A DNA stretch of 64,000 nucleotides, taken from Bacteroidales bacterium (lineage in GTDB: Bacteria; Bacteroidota; Bacteroidia; Bacteroidales; UBA1402). The notes under the pieces are model-generated. The model ran no database searches, was not told the DNA's origin, and saw only the letters and a list, made by a program, of their open reading frames with translations. Position 1 is the first letter of the stretch, and the number at the start of each line of letters is the position of its first letter. A program made the position numbers and the translations under genes. Shown here one piece after another: positions 9,609 to 21,103 of this stretch. The stretch covers positions 1-64,000 of the forward strand of contig JAFUDT010000004.1 of the NCBI GenBank assembly GCA_017464285.1, read 5' to 3'.

Positions 9609-10880
9609 ATGGCAAAAAAAGCAGTAACAGAAGAACGCATCAATCTGGTGGAGATCTTTTCAGATTTCAAGGAGTCCAAAAACATCGATCGCTCGACGAT
9701 GATCAACGTAATTGTGGATTCGTTCCGCAGTGTCATCGCCAAGATGTACGGAACAGACGAGCACTACGATGTCATTATCAATCCTGACAACGGAGACTTT
9801 GAGATCTGGCACAACAAGGTGATTGTACAGGACGAAGAACTGACCGATCCCGACAATCAGATTTCCCTGACCGAGGCCCGGAAAATCGACGAAGATTACG
9901 AAGTCGGCGAAGAAGTGACCAACAAGGTGCATTTCAGCGAGTTCGGCCGGCGTGCCATTCTGAATCTGCGCCAGACCCTGGCTTCCAAGATCATGGAACT
10001 GCAGAAGGAAAACCTCTACAACCGTTTTTCCGAATGTATCGGCCAGCTGGTCAGCGCGGAGGTTTACCAGATCTGGAAAAAGGAAATACTGCTGCTCGAC
10101 GACGAAAACAATGAGATGTTGCTGCCCAAGAGCGAGCAGATTCCGTCGGACTACTATCGCAAAGGAGAAACTGTCCGGGCCGTCATCGAGCGGGTGGACA
10201 ATAAGAACAACAATCCCAAGATCATTCTGTCGAGAACCTCTCCCGCTTTCCTGGAGCGTCTTTTTGAACTGGAAGTTCCTGAGATCCATGACGGCCTGAT
10301 TACCATCAAGCGCGTGGCCCGCATCCCGGGCGAACGGGCCAAGATTGCCGTCGAGTCGTATGACGACCGGATTGATCCGGTGGGAGCCTGTGTGGGTGTC
10401 AAGGGAGCCCGTATTCACGGAATCGTCCGCGAGCTGAGAAACGAGAACATCGATGTCATCAACTATACTCCGAACACCAGTCTGTTTATCCAGCGGGCCC
10501 TCAGTCCTGCCAAGATTTCTTCTATCCGACTGGACGACGATGCCCGCCAGGCTTCTGTCTGGCTTCGCCCCGAGGAGGTATCCCTGGCTATCGGCAAGAA
10601 CGGTATGAATATTCGTCTGGCCAGTATGCTGACAGGCTACACTATCGATGTCTTCCGTGAAACCGATGATGTGGAGGAAGATGACATCTATCTGGACGAA
10701 TTCAAGGATGAAATCGACGAATGGGTCATCAATGCCCTGAAGGCAATCGGCTGCGACACGGCTCGCAACGTGCTGGCCCTTCCGCGCGAGACACTGATCG
10801 AAAAGGCCGATCTGGAAGAATCCACTGTGGACGAGGTCCTGGCCATCTTGAAAGCCGAGTTTGACGAATCAGAAAATTAA
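9609..10880 (+). CDS. nusA: Transcription termination/antitermination factor NusA
   Basis: 423 residues. The N-terminal RNA-polymerase-binding domain is followed by an S1 domain, then two KH domains with the marks [19 protein letters not shown] and [14 protein letters not shown] short acidic C-terminal segment with helix-hairpin-helix character ends the protein. NusA controls pausing, termination and antitermination of RNA polymerase. It lies 48 bp after rimP and 4 bp before infB. Confidence 0.96.
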   Translation: MAKKAVTEERINLVEIFSDFKESKNIDRSTMINVIVDSFRSVIAKMYGTDEHYDVIINPDNGDFEIWHNKVIVQDEELTDPDNQISLTEARKIDEDYEVGEEVTNKVHFSEFGRRAILNLRQTLASKIMELQKENLYNRFSECIGQLVSAEVYQIWKKEILLLDDENNEMLLPKSEQIPSDYYRKGETVRAVIERVDNKNNNPKIILSRTSPAFLERLFELEVPEIHDGLITIKRVARIPGERAKIAVESYDDRIDPVGACVGVKGARIHGIVRELRNENIDVINYTPNTSLFIQRALSPAKISSIRLDDDARQASVWLRPEEVSLAIGKNGMNIRLASMLTGYTIDVFRETDDVEEDDIYLDEFKDEIDEWVINALKAIGCDTARNVLALPRETLIEKADLEESTVDEVLAILKAEFDESEN

Positions 10881-10884
10881 TCAT

Positions 10885-13818
10885 ATGCCGGTCAGATTAC
10901 AGAAAGTAGCAAAAGAAGTTAATGTCGGAGTTTCCCGTCTGGCGGAATTCCTGCGTAAAAAGAACATCATGGTGGAGGATGACCCCAACACCAAGGTGAC
11001 TGATGAGGCCTACGAGCTCTTGTGGAAAGAGTTCGGTCATGGCGAAATGCCGAAACGTGAAGAAAAGACTGCTCCTGTCGTCGAGAAACCGAAGGAAGAG
11101 GAGGTGAAACCCCTTGAGCCGGAGCCTGCCAAAGAGGAGGAGCTTACTCCTGTCGAGGAGCCGGAGCGCCCTCATTTTAAAGTACTCGGCAAAATAGACG
11201 AAGCCAGCCTTTCGCCCTCGAAAAAGAACAAGAAGGAAAAAGCCGCTCCTGCCGAAGAGGAGGAGCAGCCGACCAAGTCGGCCCCACTTCAGCAGGAAGC
11301 AGACATACCGCAGCCCGAAGCCCAGGGAGACCAGGTTGCTGCACCTTTCCAGGAGGTTCCCATCGAGGATCCTGTCAAGCCGGAGCCGACGCCGCAGCCT
11401 GTACCTCAGGCAGAAGTCACCGAAGTCGCTACAGAGCCTGAGCCGGAAGAAGCGTCTGACAAATCTGAAGACAAGGCTCCTGAAACAGTCTCGCAGGAAG
11501 CTGAAAAGACGGAGCCCCAAGAACCGGAGATATTCTCCCTGAGCCACAAACTGACAACCAACATCAAGGTGGTTTCAACCATAGACCTGGATGCCATCAA
11601 CCAGTTTACCCGTCCCAAAAAGAAGAGTAAGCAGGAGAAGCAGAAAGAACAGGAGGAACGTCGTCAGCGCGAACTGGCTGAAAAGAAACAGCGCGCCGAG
11701 GCGGCCAAGTCGGGACGTCCGGACTCCGGCTCCGAAGCAGCAGGAGCCTCCGGAGACGCAGAAAAGAACCAGCCCAAGAAAAAGAGAAGCCGCATACGCG
11801 ACGGCAAGATCCGTATCGAGAGTAACAGCGAATTCTCCTCGGGCAGCTATGGCAGTGAACGGTTGCGGGATGCCGGCAAGTCGGGCAGGCACGGCAAAAA
11901 GCCGGTGTTGAAGAGCGAGGTAAGCGACGAGGATGTATCGCGCCAGATCAAGGAAACTCTTGCCCGCCTGAGTTCCAAGCCCAAGAAGGGAGTCAAGTAC
12001 CGTAAGGAAAAACGTGAGGCTGTCTCCTTGCGTCAGCAGGAGATGGAAGAGCGCGAGGCGCTTGAGTCGAACATTATCAAGATAACCGAGTTTGTGACGG
12101 TCAACGACCTGGCCAGCATGATGAATGTACCGGTTGTACAGGTTATATCCAAATGTATGGAAATGGGTCAGATGGTGTCCATCAACCAGCGGCTGGATGC
12201 CGAGACTATCAATATCGTGGCCGACGAATTCGGATTCACCACCGAGTATGTCAGTGCCGAAGTCATGCAGGCAATCCATGAAGACGAGGACAAGGAGGAA
12301 GATCTGGTACCGCGTCCGCCTATTATCACGGTCATGGGGCATGTCGACCACGGCAAGACCTCTCTGCTTGACTATATCCGCAATGCCAACGTGATAGCCG
12401 GCGAAGCAGGCGGTATTACGCAGCACATCGGTGCTTACAGTGTGACACTGGACGACGGCCGGGAAATCACCTTCCTCGACACTCCAGGCCACGAAGCCTT
12501 TACGGCCATGCGTGCCCGCGGTGCCAAACTGACGGATATCGCCATCATTATCGTGGCTGCTGACGACAACGTCATGCCGCAGACCGTGGAAGCCATCAAC
12601 CATGCTTCCAACGCCGGTGTGCCGATAGTTTTCGCCATCAACAAGATAGACAAGCCGACGGCCGACCCCGAGCGTATCAAGCAGGAACTGGCCGAAATGA
12701 ACTATCTGGTCGAAGACTGGGGAGGTAAATACCAGTCGCAGGATATCTCCGCCAAAAAGGGATTGAATGTCAAAGAGTTGCTTGACAAGGTCCTGCTTGA
12801 GGCCGAACTGCTTGACTTAAAAGCCAATCCCAACCGGCGGGCAGTGGGCAGCATCATCGAATCCTCTTTGGACAAAGGACGGGGCTACATTGCCACCGTG
12901 CTGGTGCAGAACGGAACCTTGAAAATCGGTGACATCATGGTGGCCGGTATCTATCACGGTCGTGTCAAAGCCATGTTCAACGAGCGCGGCCAGAAAATCG
13001 AAACGGCTCATCCCGGCCAGCCTGCCCTGATCCTGGGTCTGAACGGAGCTCCGCAGGCCGGTGATAACTTCAATGTGTTGGAAACAGAGCAGGAAGCCCG
13101 CGAAGTGGCCTCCAAACGCGAGCAACTGCAGCGCGAACAGGGCCTGCGGACGGGCAAGATTCTCACCTTGGCCGAAATCGGCCGCCGTATTGCCGTGGGT
13201 AATTTCCGGGAACTGAACATCATCGTCAAGGGCGATGTGGACGGTTCGGTCGAGGCGCTGTCGGATTCCCTCATAGAACTGAGTACCGAGCAGATACAGG
13301 TCAATATCATTCACAAGGCCGTCGGTCAGATCTCCGAATCGGATGTGACGCTGGCCTCTGCCTCGGACGCCATCATTGTCGGCTTCCAGGTGCGTCCTTC
13401 GCTGCCCGCCCGCCGCATGGCCGAACACGAAGGGGTGGACATCCGCTTGTATTCTGTCATCTATGCCGCCATCGAAGAAGTCAAAGCGGCTATGGAAGGT
13501 CTGCTTTCTCCTGAAATCAAGGAAGAGATCCTGGGTTCGGCAGAAGTGCGCGAGATCTTCAAAATCTCCAAAGTCGGCACGGTGGCCGGCTGTATGGTCA
13601 AGGACGGCAAAATCAAGCGCGGCTGCAAGGTGCGCCTCATCCGTGACGGTATTGTCATCTACACCGGAGATCTGGATTCCCTCAAACGCTTCAAGGACGA
13701 TGCCAAGGAAGTGACCGTCGGCTTTGAGTGCGGTATGAGCATAGTCGGCTACAACGACATCAAGGTGGGCGACTACATTGAGTCGTTCGAGGAACATGAG
13801 GTAAAGCAGTCGCTCTAA
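10885..13818 (+). CDS. infB: Translation initiation factor IF-2
   Basis: 977 residues from the ATG at 10885. That start gives the conserved N-terminus [14 protein letters not shown] and leaves 4 bp after nusA; a TTG at 10861 in frame would overlap nusA and is not needed. The N-terminal ~390 residues hold an IF2N-type helical domain plus a long Glu/Pro/Lys-rich linker. The GTPase domain follows: GHVDHGKT (near residue 485), [12 protein letters not shown]. The beta-barrel and C-terminal fMet-tRNA-binding domains complete it. IF-2 places initiator tRNA on the 30S subunit. Confidence 0.96.
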   Translation: MPVRLQKVAKEVNVGVSRLAEFLRKKNIMVEDDPNTKVTDEAYELLWKEFGHGEMPKREEKTAPVVEKPKEEEVKPLEPEPAKEEELTPVEEPERPHFKVLGKIDEASLSPSKKNKKEKAAPAEEEEQPTKSAPLQQEADIPQPEAQGDQVAAPFQEVPIEDPVKPEPTPQPVPQAEVTEVATEPEPEEASDKSEDKAPETVSQEAEKTEPQEPEIFSLSHKLTTNIKVVSTIDLDAINQFTRPKKKSKQEKQKEQEERRQRELAEKKQRAEAAKSGRPDSGSEAAGASGDAEKNQPKKKRSRIRDGKIRIESNSEFSSGSYGSERLRDAGKSGRHGKKPVLKSEVSDEDVSRQIKETLARLSSKPKKGVKYRKEKREAVSLRQQEMEEREALESNIIKITEFVTVNDLASMMNVPVVQVISKCMEMGQMVSINQRLDAETINIVADEFGFTTEYVSAEVMQAIHEDEDKEEDLVPRPPIITVMGHVDHGKTSLLDYIRNANVIAGEAGGITQHIGAYSVTLDDGREITFLDTPGHEAFTAMRARGAKLTDIAIIIVAADDNVMPQTVEAINHASNAGVPIVFAINKIDKPTADPERIKQELAEMNYLVEDWGGKYQSQDISAKKGLNVKELLDKVLLEAELLDLKANPNRRAVGSIIESSLDKGRGYIATVLVQNGTLKIGDIMVAGIYHGRVKAMFNERGQKIETAHPGQPALILGLNGAPQAGDNFNVLETEQEAREVASKREQLQREQGLRTGKILTLAEIGRRIAVGNFRELNIIVKGDVDGSVEALSDSLIELSTEQIQVNIIHKAVGQISESDVTLASASDAIIVGFQVRPSLPARRMAEHEGVDIRLYSVIYAAIEEVKAAMEGLLSPEIKEEILGSAEVREIFKISKVGTVAGCMVKDGKIKRGCKVRLIRDGIVIYTGDLDSLKRFKDDAKEVTVGFECGMSIVGYNDIKVGDYIESFEEHEVKQSL

Positions 13819-13822
13819 AAAG

Positions 13823-14374
13823 ATGAATGTCATAGACATCGTGGCGATTATTATTGCGGTCATCGCCCTGATCGGCGGATGCCGCAGAGGGCTGGTCAGA
13901 GCCGTCGGCAGTCTGGTGGCCCTCATCGGCAGCATCCTGATAGCCAAAAGGAGCTACGCGCAGGTCTGTCCTTGGCTGAGCGGCTTGCTGGACCAGGCCG
14001 ATCCCCGGGTCGTTCAGGTGTTGTCTTTCGTAGTGATAATGCTCCTGGTCTATGTGCTGCTATCCTTGGTGGTCGGTCTGCTGGACAAACTTGTCAAGGC
14101 GGTTTTCCTGGGATGGCTCAACCGGCTGCTGGGCGGTGTCCTGTCTTTTTTGATCAGTTTCTTTGTGCTCAGCATTTTGCTCAATGTCTATGAAGTCATA
14201 GACAAGCGACATGTGCTGATTGACGAGCAAACCATAGAAGGTTCCCTTTCCTACGATACCGTACTGCATCTGGCTCCCTCTTTGTGGCCGATGCTCGGGT
14301 TCGACTCTTTCTCCTGGCCGGAACTGCCCCAGGCAAGACAGCAGGAAGATCAGAGCGGGACTATGGAACTGTAA
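13823..14374 (+). CDS. CvpA-family membrane protein
   Basis: 183 residues with four predicted membrane helices within the first ~120 residues, the topology of the CvpA/colicin-V-production family. The start MNVIDIVAIIIAVIALIGGCRRG has the Gly-Arg-rich turn typical of the family. The soluble C-terminal tail is short. It sits 4 bp after infB and 6 bp before sufB, so it bridges the translation genes and the Suf genes. The molecular role of CvpA proteins is not settled; they have been tied to envelope homeostasis. Confidence 0.85.
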   Translation: MNVIDIVAIIIAVIALIGGCRRGLVRAVGSLVALIGSILIAKRSYAQVCPWLSGLLDQADPRVVQVLSFVVIMLLVYVLLSLVVGLLDKLVKAVFLGWLNRLLGGVLSFLISFFVLSILLNVYEVIDKRHVLIDEQTIEGSLSYDTVLHLAPSLWPMLGFDSFSWPELPQARQQEDQSGTMEL

Positions 14375-14380
14375 AAGCAA

Positions 14381-15841
14381 ATGGAAATGGAGAAATCCTC
14401 GGATAAACATATTATCGAAGAAGTCACAGCCGGCGAATACAAGTACGGCTTTACTTCCGATATTGCCACGGAGGTGATTCCCAAAGGGTTGAACGAAGAG
14501 GTGATACGCCTGATTTCGGCCAAAAAGGAAGAACCCGGCTGGCTGCTTGATTTTCGTCTGAAAGCCTTCCGCTACTGGCAAACGCTGCAGATGCCCCACT
14601 GGGCCCATCTGGATATTCCCGAGATAGATTACCAGGATATTGTCTATTATGCCGCCCCCCGCAAGGAACATCCCCGGCAGGAAGGCGAACTCGATCCCGA
14701 ACTGGTCAGGACCTTCGACAAGCTGGGCATTCCGCTTGAGGAGCGGGAGATGCTTGCCGGCGGCGGTACTGCCGTCGATGCCGTCATGGACAGTGTCTCG
14801 GTCAAGACCACGCAGCAGGAAGCGCTGTCCAAACTGGGCATTATTTTCTGCTCCTTCAGCGAGGCGGTGCGCGAACACCCCGATCTGGTCAGGAAATATC
14901 TGGGCACCGTTGTCCCTTACCGCGACAACTTTTTCGCCGCCCTGAACTGCGCTGTTTTCAGCGACGGATCGTTTGTCTATATCCCCAAGGGAGTACGCTG
15001 CCCGATGGAGCTTTCCACCTATTTTCGCATCAATGCGCTCAATACCGGACAGTTCGAGCGCACACTCATCGTGGCCGACGACGATAGCTACGTGAGCTAT
15101 CTGGAAGGCTGTACAGCTCCCATCCGGGATAACAGCCAGCTGCATGCCGCCATTGTCGAGATTGTCGTGCACGACCGGGCCGAAGTCAAGTATTCGACCG
15201 TCCAGAACTGGTATCCGGGCGACAGGGAGGGCCGGGGAGGCATCTATAATTTTGTCACCAAACGTTGCCTGTGCAAAGGAGTTGCCTCGAAAATCTCCTG
15301 GACACAGGTAGAAACGGGCTCGGCCATCACCTGGAAATATCCCTCCTGCGTGCTGGCCGGAGACCACAGTGTAGGCGAGTTCTACTCGGTGGCCGTCACC
15401 AATAACCGTCAGCAGGCCGACACCGGCACGAAGATGATACATCTGGGCAGTCACAGTCGCAGCACGATCGTTTCGAAAGGAATTTCCGCAGGCCGTAGCC
15501 AGAACAGCTACCGCGGCCTGGTCCGGGTCGCGGCGGACGCTGTCCAGGTACGCAACCATTCCCAGTGTGACAGCCTGCTGCTGGGCGACCGCTGTGGAGC
15601 ACACACTTTTCCCTATTTGGACATTAATAACGAAACAGCAATGGTGGAGCACGAGGCGACCACCTCCAAAATAAACGAAGAGCAACTCTTCTATTGCAAT
15701 CAGCGAGGCATTTCGACCGAGCAGGCCGTCGGTCTGATTGTGAACGGCTATGCCAAAGAGGTGTTGAACAAATTGCCGATGGAATTTGCCGTCGAGGCCC
15801 AAAAGCTCCTGCAAGTGTCTTTGGAGGGCAGTGTCGGATAA
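14381..15841 (+). CDS. sufB: Fe-S cluster assembly scaffold SufB
   Basis: 486 residues, full length for SufB. Diagnostic segments include YKYGFTSDI near the start, [31 protein letters not shown] and [19 protein letters not shown], the last carrying the conserved cysteine and histidine region. SufB forms the SufBC2D complex that builds Fe-S clusters on a beta-helix core. The downstream genes sufC, sufD, sufS and sufE follow without gaps over 16 bp, giving a complete SUF system. Confidence 0.97.
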   Translation: MEMEKSSDKHIIEEVTAGEYKYGFTSDIATEVIPKGLNEEVIRLISAKKEEPGWLLDFRLKAFRYWQTLQMPHWAHLDIPEIDYQDIVYYAAPRKEHPRQEGELDPELVRTFDKLGIPLEEREMLAGGGTAVDAVMDSVSVKTTQQEALSKLGIIFCSFSEAVREHPDLVRKYLGTVVPYRDNFFAALNCAVFSDGSFVYIPKGVRCPMELSTYFRINALNTGQFERTLIVADDDSYVSYLEGCTAPIRDNSQLHAAIVEIVVHDRAEVKYSTVQNWYPGDREGRGGIYNFVTKRCLCKGVASKISWTQVETGSAITWKYPSCVLAGDHSVGEFYSVAVTNNRQQADTGTKMIHLGSHSRSTIVSKGISAGRSQNSYRGLVRVAADAVQVRNHSQCDSLLLGDRCGAHTFPYLDINNETAMVEHEATTSKINEEQLFYCNQRGISTEQAVGLIVNGYAKEVLNKLPMEFAVEAQKLLQVSLEGSVG

Positions 15842-15857
15842 TTAAAGAGACGAGATT

Positions 15858-16613
15858 ATGTTATTAGAAATCAAGAATCTTCACGCCAATATCGGAGACA
15901 AAGAAATCCTTAAGGGCATTGACCTGAAAATCAACGAAGGGGAAATCCATGCCATCATGGGGCCGAACGGATCGGGCAAAAGCACGCTGTCGGCAGTGCT
16001 GACAGGCAACCCTGCCTATACGGTGACCCGGGGCGAAGTTTATTTCAAAGGGAAAAACCTGTTGGAAATGCCCCCCGAGATACGCTCCCGCGAGGGACTC
16101 TTCCTGAGTTTCCAGTATCCGGTGGAGATCCCGGGAGTCAGCATGGTCAATTTCATGCGGGCGGCGGTCAACGAACATCGCAGTTACCGCGGAGAAAAGG
16201 CCCTGAACGCCTCGGAATTCCTCAAGCTGATGCGGGAAAAGCGGGCCTTGGTGGAGATGGACAACAAACTGGCCAACCGCAGTGTCAACGAGGGATTTTC
16301 CGGCGGTGAAAAAAAACGTAACGAGATTTTTCAGATGGCCATGCTTGACCCGGTGCTTTCCATCCTGGACGAAACTGACAGCGGCTTGGATATCGATGCC
16401 CTGAGAATCGTTGCCGAAGGTGTGAACCGAATACATACCCCTCAAAAGGCCTGCGTGGTCATCACCCACTATCAGCGTCTGCTGGACTACATCCGGCCGG
16501 ACATTGTCCATGTGCTCTATCAGGGTCGCATTGTCAAAACGGACGATTTCTCACTGGCTGTCCGGCTCGAGAAGGAGGGTTACGACTGGATCAAACAGGA
16601 ACTGGGAGAATAA
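15858..16613 (+). CDS. sufC: Fe-S assembly ATPase SufC
   Basis: 251 residues, ABC-type ATPase. Walker A GPNGSGKST (about residues 35-43), signature VNEGFSGGEKKRNEI, Walker B LSILDETDSGLDIDALRIV, and the switch histidine in VVITHYQRLLDYI are all present. SufC powers conformational change in the SufBCD scaffold rather than membrane transport; no membrane partner is encoded nearby. The stop is separated from the sufD ATG by a single base. Confidence 0.97.
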   Translation: MLLEIKNLHANIGDKEILKGIDLKINEGEIHAIMGPNGSGKSTLSAVLTGNPAYTVTRGEVYFKGKNLLEMPPEIRSREGLFLSFQYPVEIPGVSMVNFMRAAVNEHRSYRGEKALNASEFLKLMREKRALVEMDNKLANRSVNEGFSGGEKKRNEIFQMAMLDPVLSILDETDSGLDIDALRIVAEGVNRIHTPQKACVVITHYQRLLDYIRPDIVHVLYQGRIVKTDDFSLAVRLEKEGYDWIKQELGE

Positions 16614-16614
16614 G

Positions 16615-17955
16615 ATGGAGACACTGGAAACATATCGTCGCTTGTATGAAAACTATCGCGAAGTCCTGCGGGCCGGTTCCGCCCCGCTGATGGATGCCTG
16701 TCGCGACCAGGCTGCAGCCTGTTGGCTGCAGGCCGGTTTCCCTTCCACAAAGTCGGAGTCCTATCGGCATTGCGATCTGAAGGAGGCCCTTTCCATAGAT
16801 TACGGAATGAATCTATATCGGTTGGGTGTCCCGGCTCATCCCGGCGATGTTTTCCGCTGCGATGTCCCTACGCTGTCAACACAGCTGTTTTTCATCGTCA
16901 ACGACCTGTACTATCCCGGCAAGCAACCCGTGCAGCTGCCCGAAGGTGTCCTTTGCGGCAGCCTGACCACCTTGATGCGCGAGCATGCCGGGCGTCTGCG
17001 TCCCTACTATGACCAGTTGCGGTGTCAGGGCACTGATGCCATGGCGGCTATGAACACGGCCTTCTGCCAGGACGGTTTCTTGCTGTTCGTCCCCCGTGGC
17101 GTAGTTGTCGACAAACCCATTCAGCTCATACAGATGTTTCAGGGGGAAATCGACATCATGGCTACCCGCCGTCTGCTGGTAGTGCTCGAAGAGGGAGCCT
17201 CGGCCACCCTGATCGTCTGTGACCATGCTATCTCGCAGAGCCGGTATTTTTCCAATCAGGTGGCAGAAATATATGTAGGCAAAAACGCCGGTCTTTCCTA
17301 TTACGAAATGGAGATGACCCACGATAGGACTTGCCGGGTGGCCAATACCTTTATCCGTCAGGACGAGGGCGCGCGTTTCGTCACTCAGCAGTCGGGCCTG
17401 GAGAATGGCCTTACCCGGAACAACCTTTCTCTGACCTTCGTCGGCCGTCATGCCTCGGCCTCCTTGTCTGGACTGACCCTTGTCAGCCGTCGTCAGAAGA
17501 CCGACAATCATGTCCTGGTCGATCATGCCGCTCCCGACTGCCAGAGCGACCAGTTGTATAAATATGTGCTGGACGACGAGGCCCGGGCCGTTTTCGGCGG
17601 GCGTGTGCTGGTGCGGCCCGATGCACAGCGGACGCAGGCCAGTCAGTTGAGTGCCGGACTGTGCAATACCGATAAGGTCAGCATGCTGGCCCAGCCTCAG
17701 TTGGAGATCTATGCCGACGATGTGAAATGCGGCCATGGATCGGCCACGGGCCAGATCGACGAGAATGCTCTTTTTTATATGAGACAGCGCGGACTGAGCG
17801 AAGAAGAGGCCCGTATGTTTCTGAAATATGCCTTCGCCTCGCAGGTAATCGACCGCATCGAGTTGGAGCCCTTGAAGGACCGTATGCGTATGCTGGTGGG
17901 CAAGCGTTTCCGGGGCGAACTGGCCAAGTGCATCGACTGCAAAATTTGTCCTTAG
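16615..17955 (+). CDS. sufD: Fe-S assembly protein SufD
   Basis: 446 residues from the ATG at 16615, one base after the sufC stop. An upstream in-frame ATG at 16504 would lie deep within sufC and is rejected. The C-terminal half shows the shared SufB/SufD beta-helix pattern, and the region HGSATGQIDENALFYMRQRGLSEEEAR is diagnostic. SufD pairs with SufB in the scaffold complex and helps iron acquisition. The protein ends with KCIDCKICP, a three-cysteine tail. Confidence 0.93.
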   Translation: METLETYRRLYENYREVLRAGSAPLMDACRDQAAACWLQAGFPSTKSESYRHCDLKEALSIDYGMNLYRLGVPAHPGDVFRCDVPTLSTQLFFIVNDLYYPGKQPVQLPEGVLCGSLTTLMREHAGRLRPYYDQLRCQGTDAMAAMNTAFCQDGFLLFVPRGVVVDKPIQLIQMFQGEIDIMATRRLLVVLEEGASATLIVCDHAISQSRYFSNQVAEIYVGKNAGLSYYEMEMTHDRTCRVANTFIRQDEGARFVTQQSGLENGLTRNNLSLTFVGRHASASLSGLTLVSRRQKTDNHVLVDHAAPDCQSDQLYKYVLDDEARAVFGGRVLVRPDAQRTQASQLSAGLCNTDKVSMLAQPQLEIYADDVKCGHGSATGQIDENALFYMRQRGLSEEEARMFLKYAFASQVIDRIELEPLKDRMRMLVGKRFRGELAKCIDCKICP

Positions 17956-17964
17956 AAGTAAAGT

Positions 17965-19179
<1,215 letters not shown>

Positions 19180-19188
19180 AGTATCGCT

Positions 19189-19617
19189 ATGATGACTGTC
19201 AATGAAGTGCAGGAGGATATCATCGCCTCCTTTGCCGAACTGGAAGACTGGATGGACAAGTATCAGCTGCTCATCGACATGGGCAACGATCTGAAGCCGC
19301 TTGACGAACAATACAAAAAACCACAATACTTGATTGAAGGCTGCCAGAGCCGGGTCTGGCTTTATGCCCGCTTTGACAGAGAGAGCGGCCGGGTCTTCTA
19401 CGAAGCGGAGAGCGATACGGTGATAGTCAAGGGACTGGTCTTTCTGCTGCTTAAAGTATTATCCGGCCGTACGCCGGACGAAATTCTGGGTGCCGACCTT
19501 TTCTTCATTGAGCAAATCGGACTCAAAGAACACCTTTCGCCGACCCGTTCCAACGGTCTGCTGTCGATGGTCAGGCAGATACGCTCTTACGCGCAGGTCT
19601 TCAAGCTGAAGGCCTAA
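19189..19617 (+). CDS. sufE: Sulfur acceptor protein SufE
   Basis: 142 residues. Cys52 in IEGCQSRVW is the sulfur-accepting residue; VKGLVFLLLKVLSGRTPDEI is the usual central region. It takes persulfide from SufS and delivers it to SufB. The first two codons are both ATG, so the start may be 19189 or 19192. It is the last gene of the plus-strand run, and its stop codon overlaps the stop of the convergent DedA gene. No hairpin terminator is visible at the junction. Confidence 0.94.
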   Translation: MMTVNEVQEDIIASFAELEDWMDKYQLLIDMGNDLKPLDEQYKKPQYLIEGCQSRVWLYARFDRESGRVFYEAESDTVIVKGLVFLLLKVLSGRTPDEILGADLFFIEQIGLKEHLSPTRSNGLLSMVRQIRSYAQVFKLKA

Positions 19618-20273
19618 GCCCTGTCCTCTTCCAGGGCGGTATCCTTTTTTTTGTGCCGCAGACCCTGCCAGACAAAATAGGCGACTATCAGTATGCCGAT
19701 TCCCAGAAATCCGTAGCCGATTTCATGGCTGTAGCGGTTGACCGTGTCCATGAGCTGGTCTTTGGGCAGTATCCGATAGAAATAGTAGCCCAGACCGGCC
19801 AGCACGGCATTCCAGATGCCGGCTCCTATGGCTGTATATAGCAGGAAGACCGACAGCTTCATGCGGGCCAGTCCGGCCGGAATGGAAATCAGTTGCCGGA
19901 CCACAGGAATGAGCCGTCCAATCAGGGTAGATACGATACCGTGTTTACGGAAGAACTCCTCGGCCCTTTCTATTTTTTCACCGCTGAGCAGCAGCATGTG
20001 TCCCAGCCGGCTGTCGGCGAACTTGTAAATCAGCGGCCGGCCGATCCAAAGCGAGAGGTAATAGTTGACAAGCGCGCCCAGGCAGGCTCCTACCGTAGCG
20101 AAAACAATCACCAGAAATATGTTCAGCTCACCGGCAGCCGCGTTGTAGGCGGCCGGTGCGACGACGATTTCCGAAGGGAAGGGGATGAAAGAGCTCTCAA
20201 GGGCCATCAGCAGTGTCACCGTCCAATAGTTCAGGTGGTCCAGGCACCATTGGATAAAAGCAAGCGATTCCAT
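19614..20273 (-). CDS. DedA-family inner-membrane protein
   Basis: 219 residues with multiple hydrophobic segments. MALESSFIPFPSEIVVAPAAY is the classic DedA/VTT N-terminal motif, and a GRLIPVVRQLISIPAGLARM-type segment is the conserved amphipathic arginine region. DedA proteins are proposed lipid (undecaprenyl phosphate or phospholipid) flippases needed for envelope health; which lipid this one moves is unknown. It follows the SIMPL gene by 9 bp on the same strand. Confidence 0.92.
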   Translation of the reverse strand: MESLAFIQWCLDHLNYWTVTLLMALESSFIPFPSEIVVAPAAYNAAAGELNIFLVIVFATVGACLGALVNYYLSLWIGRPLIYKFADSRLGHMLLLSGEKIERAEEFFRKHGIVSTLIGRLIPVVRQLISIPAGLARMKLSVFLLYTAIGAGIWNAVLAGLGYYFYRILPKDQLMDTVNRYSHEIGYGFLGIGILIVAYFVWQGLRHKKKDTALEEDRA

Positions 20274-20282
20274 AGTGCAGAC

Positions 20283-20990
20283 TTATTCTTTCCCTTTTTC
20301 CAGCAAATCAAAACGGGCCATGACCGAGTAGTTTAGCTCGATCTTCTCAAATTCAAGTTCCGGAGCATCTTCTTCCAGGACAGCCTCATCCATGGTCACC
20401 ATGGCACGGCTCTTCATGGCCAGGTTGTAGCGGACAGGGGAATTGTTGTATTCTACGATGTTGAGGGCTGCCCCGACGCTCTGCCCGATGGCGGCGGCCA
20501 TTTCCTGGGCCTTGGTCTTGGCATTGACAATAGCTTTTTTCTTGACTTCCATCTTGAGGCTTTCAATCTGTGAGTGGTCGGTCTTCACAATCGACAGATT
20601 GGAGATACCGACGGCCTCCAGGCGCTGGAACACCTTGCCGGCCAAGTTGGCGGTCCCTACTTTGAGCTGGTATTCCTTGCTGGTGCGAATGGCACTGCTC
20701 TTGATCCAGTAGTGGCGGAAATTGCTGGCCATGTCGCTCACCGAAAGCTGTTTTTCGATATCGATGCCGAGGGCTTTCAGCTCTCTGACCATGTTCCTTT
20801 CAAGTACCTCTACCTTCACCTTTTGCTTGTCGGTTTCCTGCAGCAGGATGCGGATATAGATCTCATCGGGGACGACCAGCATTTTGGCTTCGCCCTGCAC
20901 TTCGATGTAGGGACGGTCGAGATAGTTCTTTTCCTGTGCGGAAAGACTGAGTGCGCAGAGGCACAGCAGGAAGGCAGTCAGATGTTTCAT
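20283..20990 (-). CDS. Exported SIMPL-domain (DUF541) protein
   Basis: 235 residues. A signal peptide (MKHLTAFLLCLCALSLSAQ, cleavage probably after SLSA) precedes a SIMPL/DUF541 domain: IEVQGEAKMLVVPDEIYIRI at the start, then KAIVNAKTKAQEMAAAIGQSVGAALNI in the central helix, and the C-terminal VMARFDL. The usual location is the periplasm or outer-membrane face. The biochemical role is not known. It is the first gene of a two-gene unit with DedA. Confidence 0.9.
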   Translation of the reverse strand: MKHLTAFLLCLCALSLSAQEKNYLDRPYIEVQGEAKMLVVPDEIYIRILLQETDKQKVKVEVLERNMVRELKALGIDIEKQLSVSDMASNFRHYWIKSSAIRTSKEYQLKVGTANLAGKVFQRLEAVGISNLSIVKTDHSQIESLKMEVKKKAIVNAKTKAQEMAAAIGQSVGAALNIVEYNNSPVRYNLAMKSRAMVTMDEAVLEEDAPELEFEKIELNYSVMARFDLLEKGKE

Positions 20991-21015
20991 ATCATTTTAT
21001 TTTGGTCATGAGCGG

Positions 21016-21023
21016 CAAAAGTA
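21016..21023 (-). promoter_or_regulatory. -7 box for SIMPL-DedA genes
   Basis: Minus strand reads TACTTTTG, ending 26 nt before the ATG at 20990. No TTTG lies at the right distance; that position falls in GCGC sequence beside the divergent -7 box of pnp. Confidence 0.55.
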
Positions 21024-21035
21024 ATTATTTTTCCG

Positions 21036-21043
21036 TACTTTTG
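21036..21043 (+). promoter_or_regulatory. -7 box for pnp
   Basis: Reads TACTTTTG, 60 nt before the pnp ATG at 21104. The expected -33 position near 21012 is GCGG rather than TTTG and lies next to the opposing -7 box. Confidence 0.55.
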
Positions 21044-21103
21044 CGCGATTTTTGAAAGTTATAAATTATTTGGGGTAAAGTGCCCCGCAGAAAAGAAAGT
21101 TTT

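Noticed and set aside
14060-15814. A 584-codon open frame antisense to cvpA/sufB
   Set aside because: Spans two genes in antisense; sequence explained by sufB codon usage.
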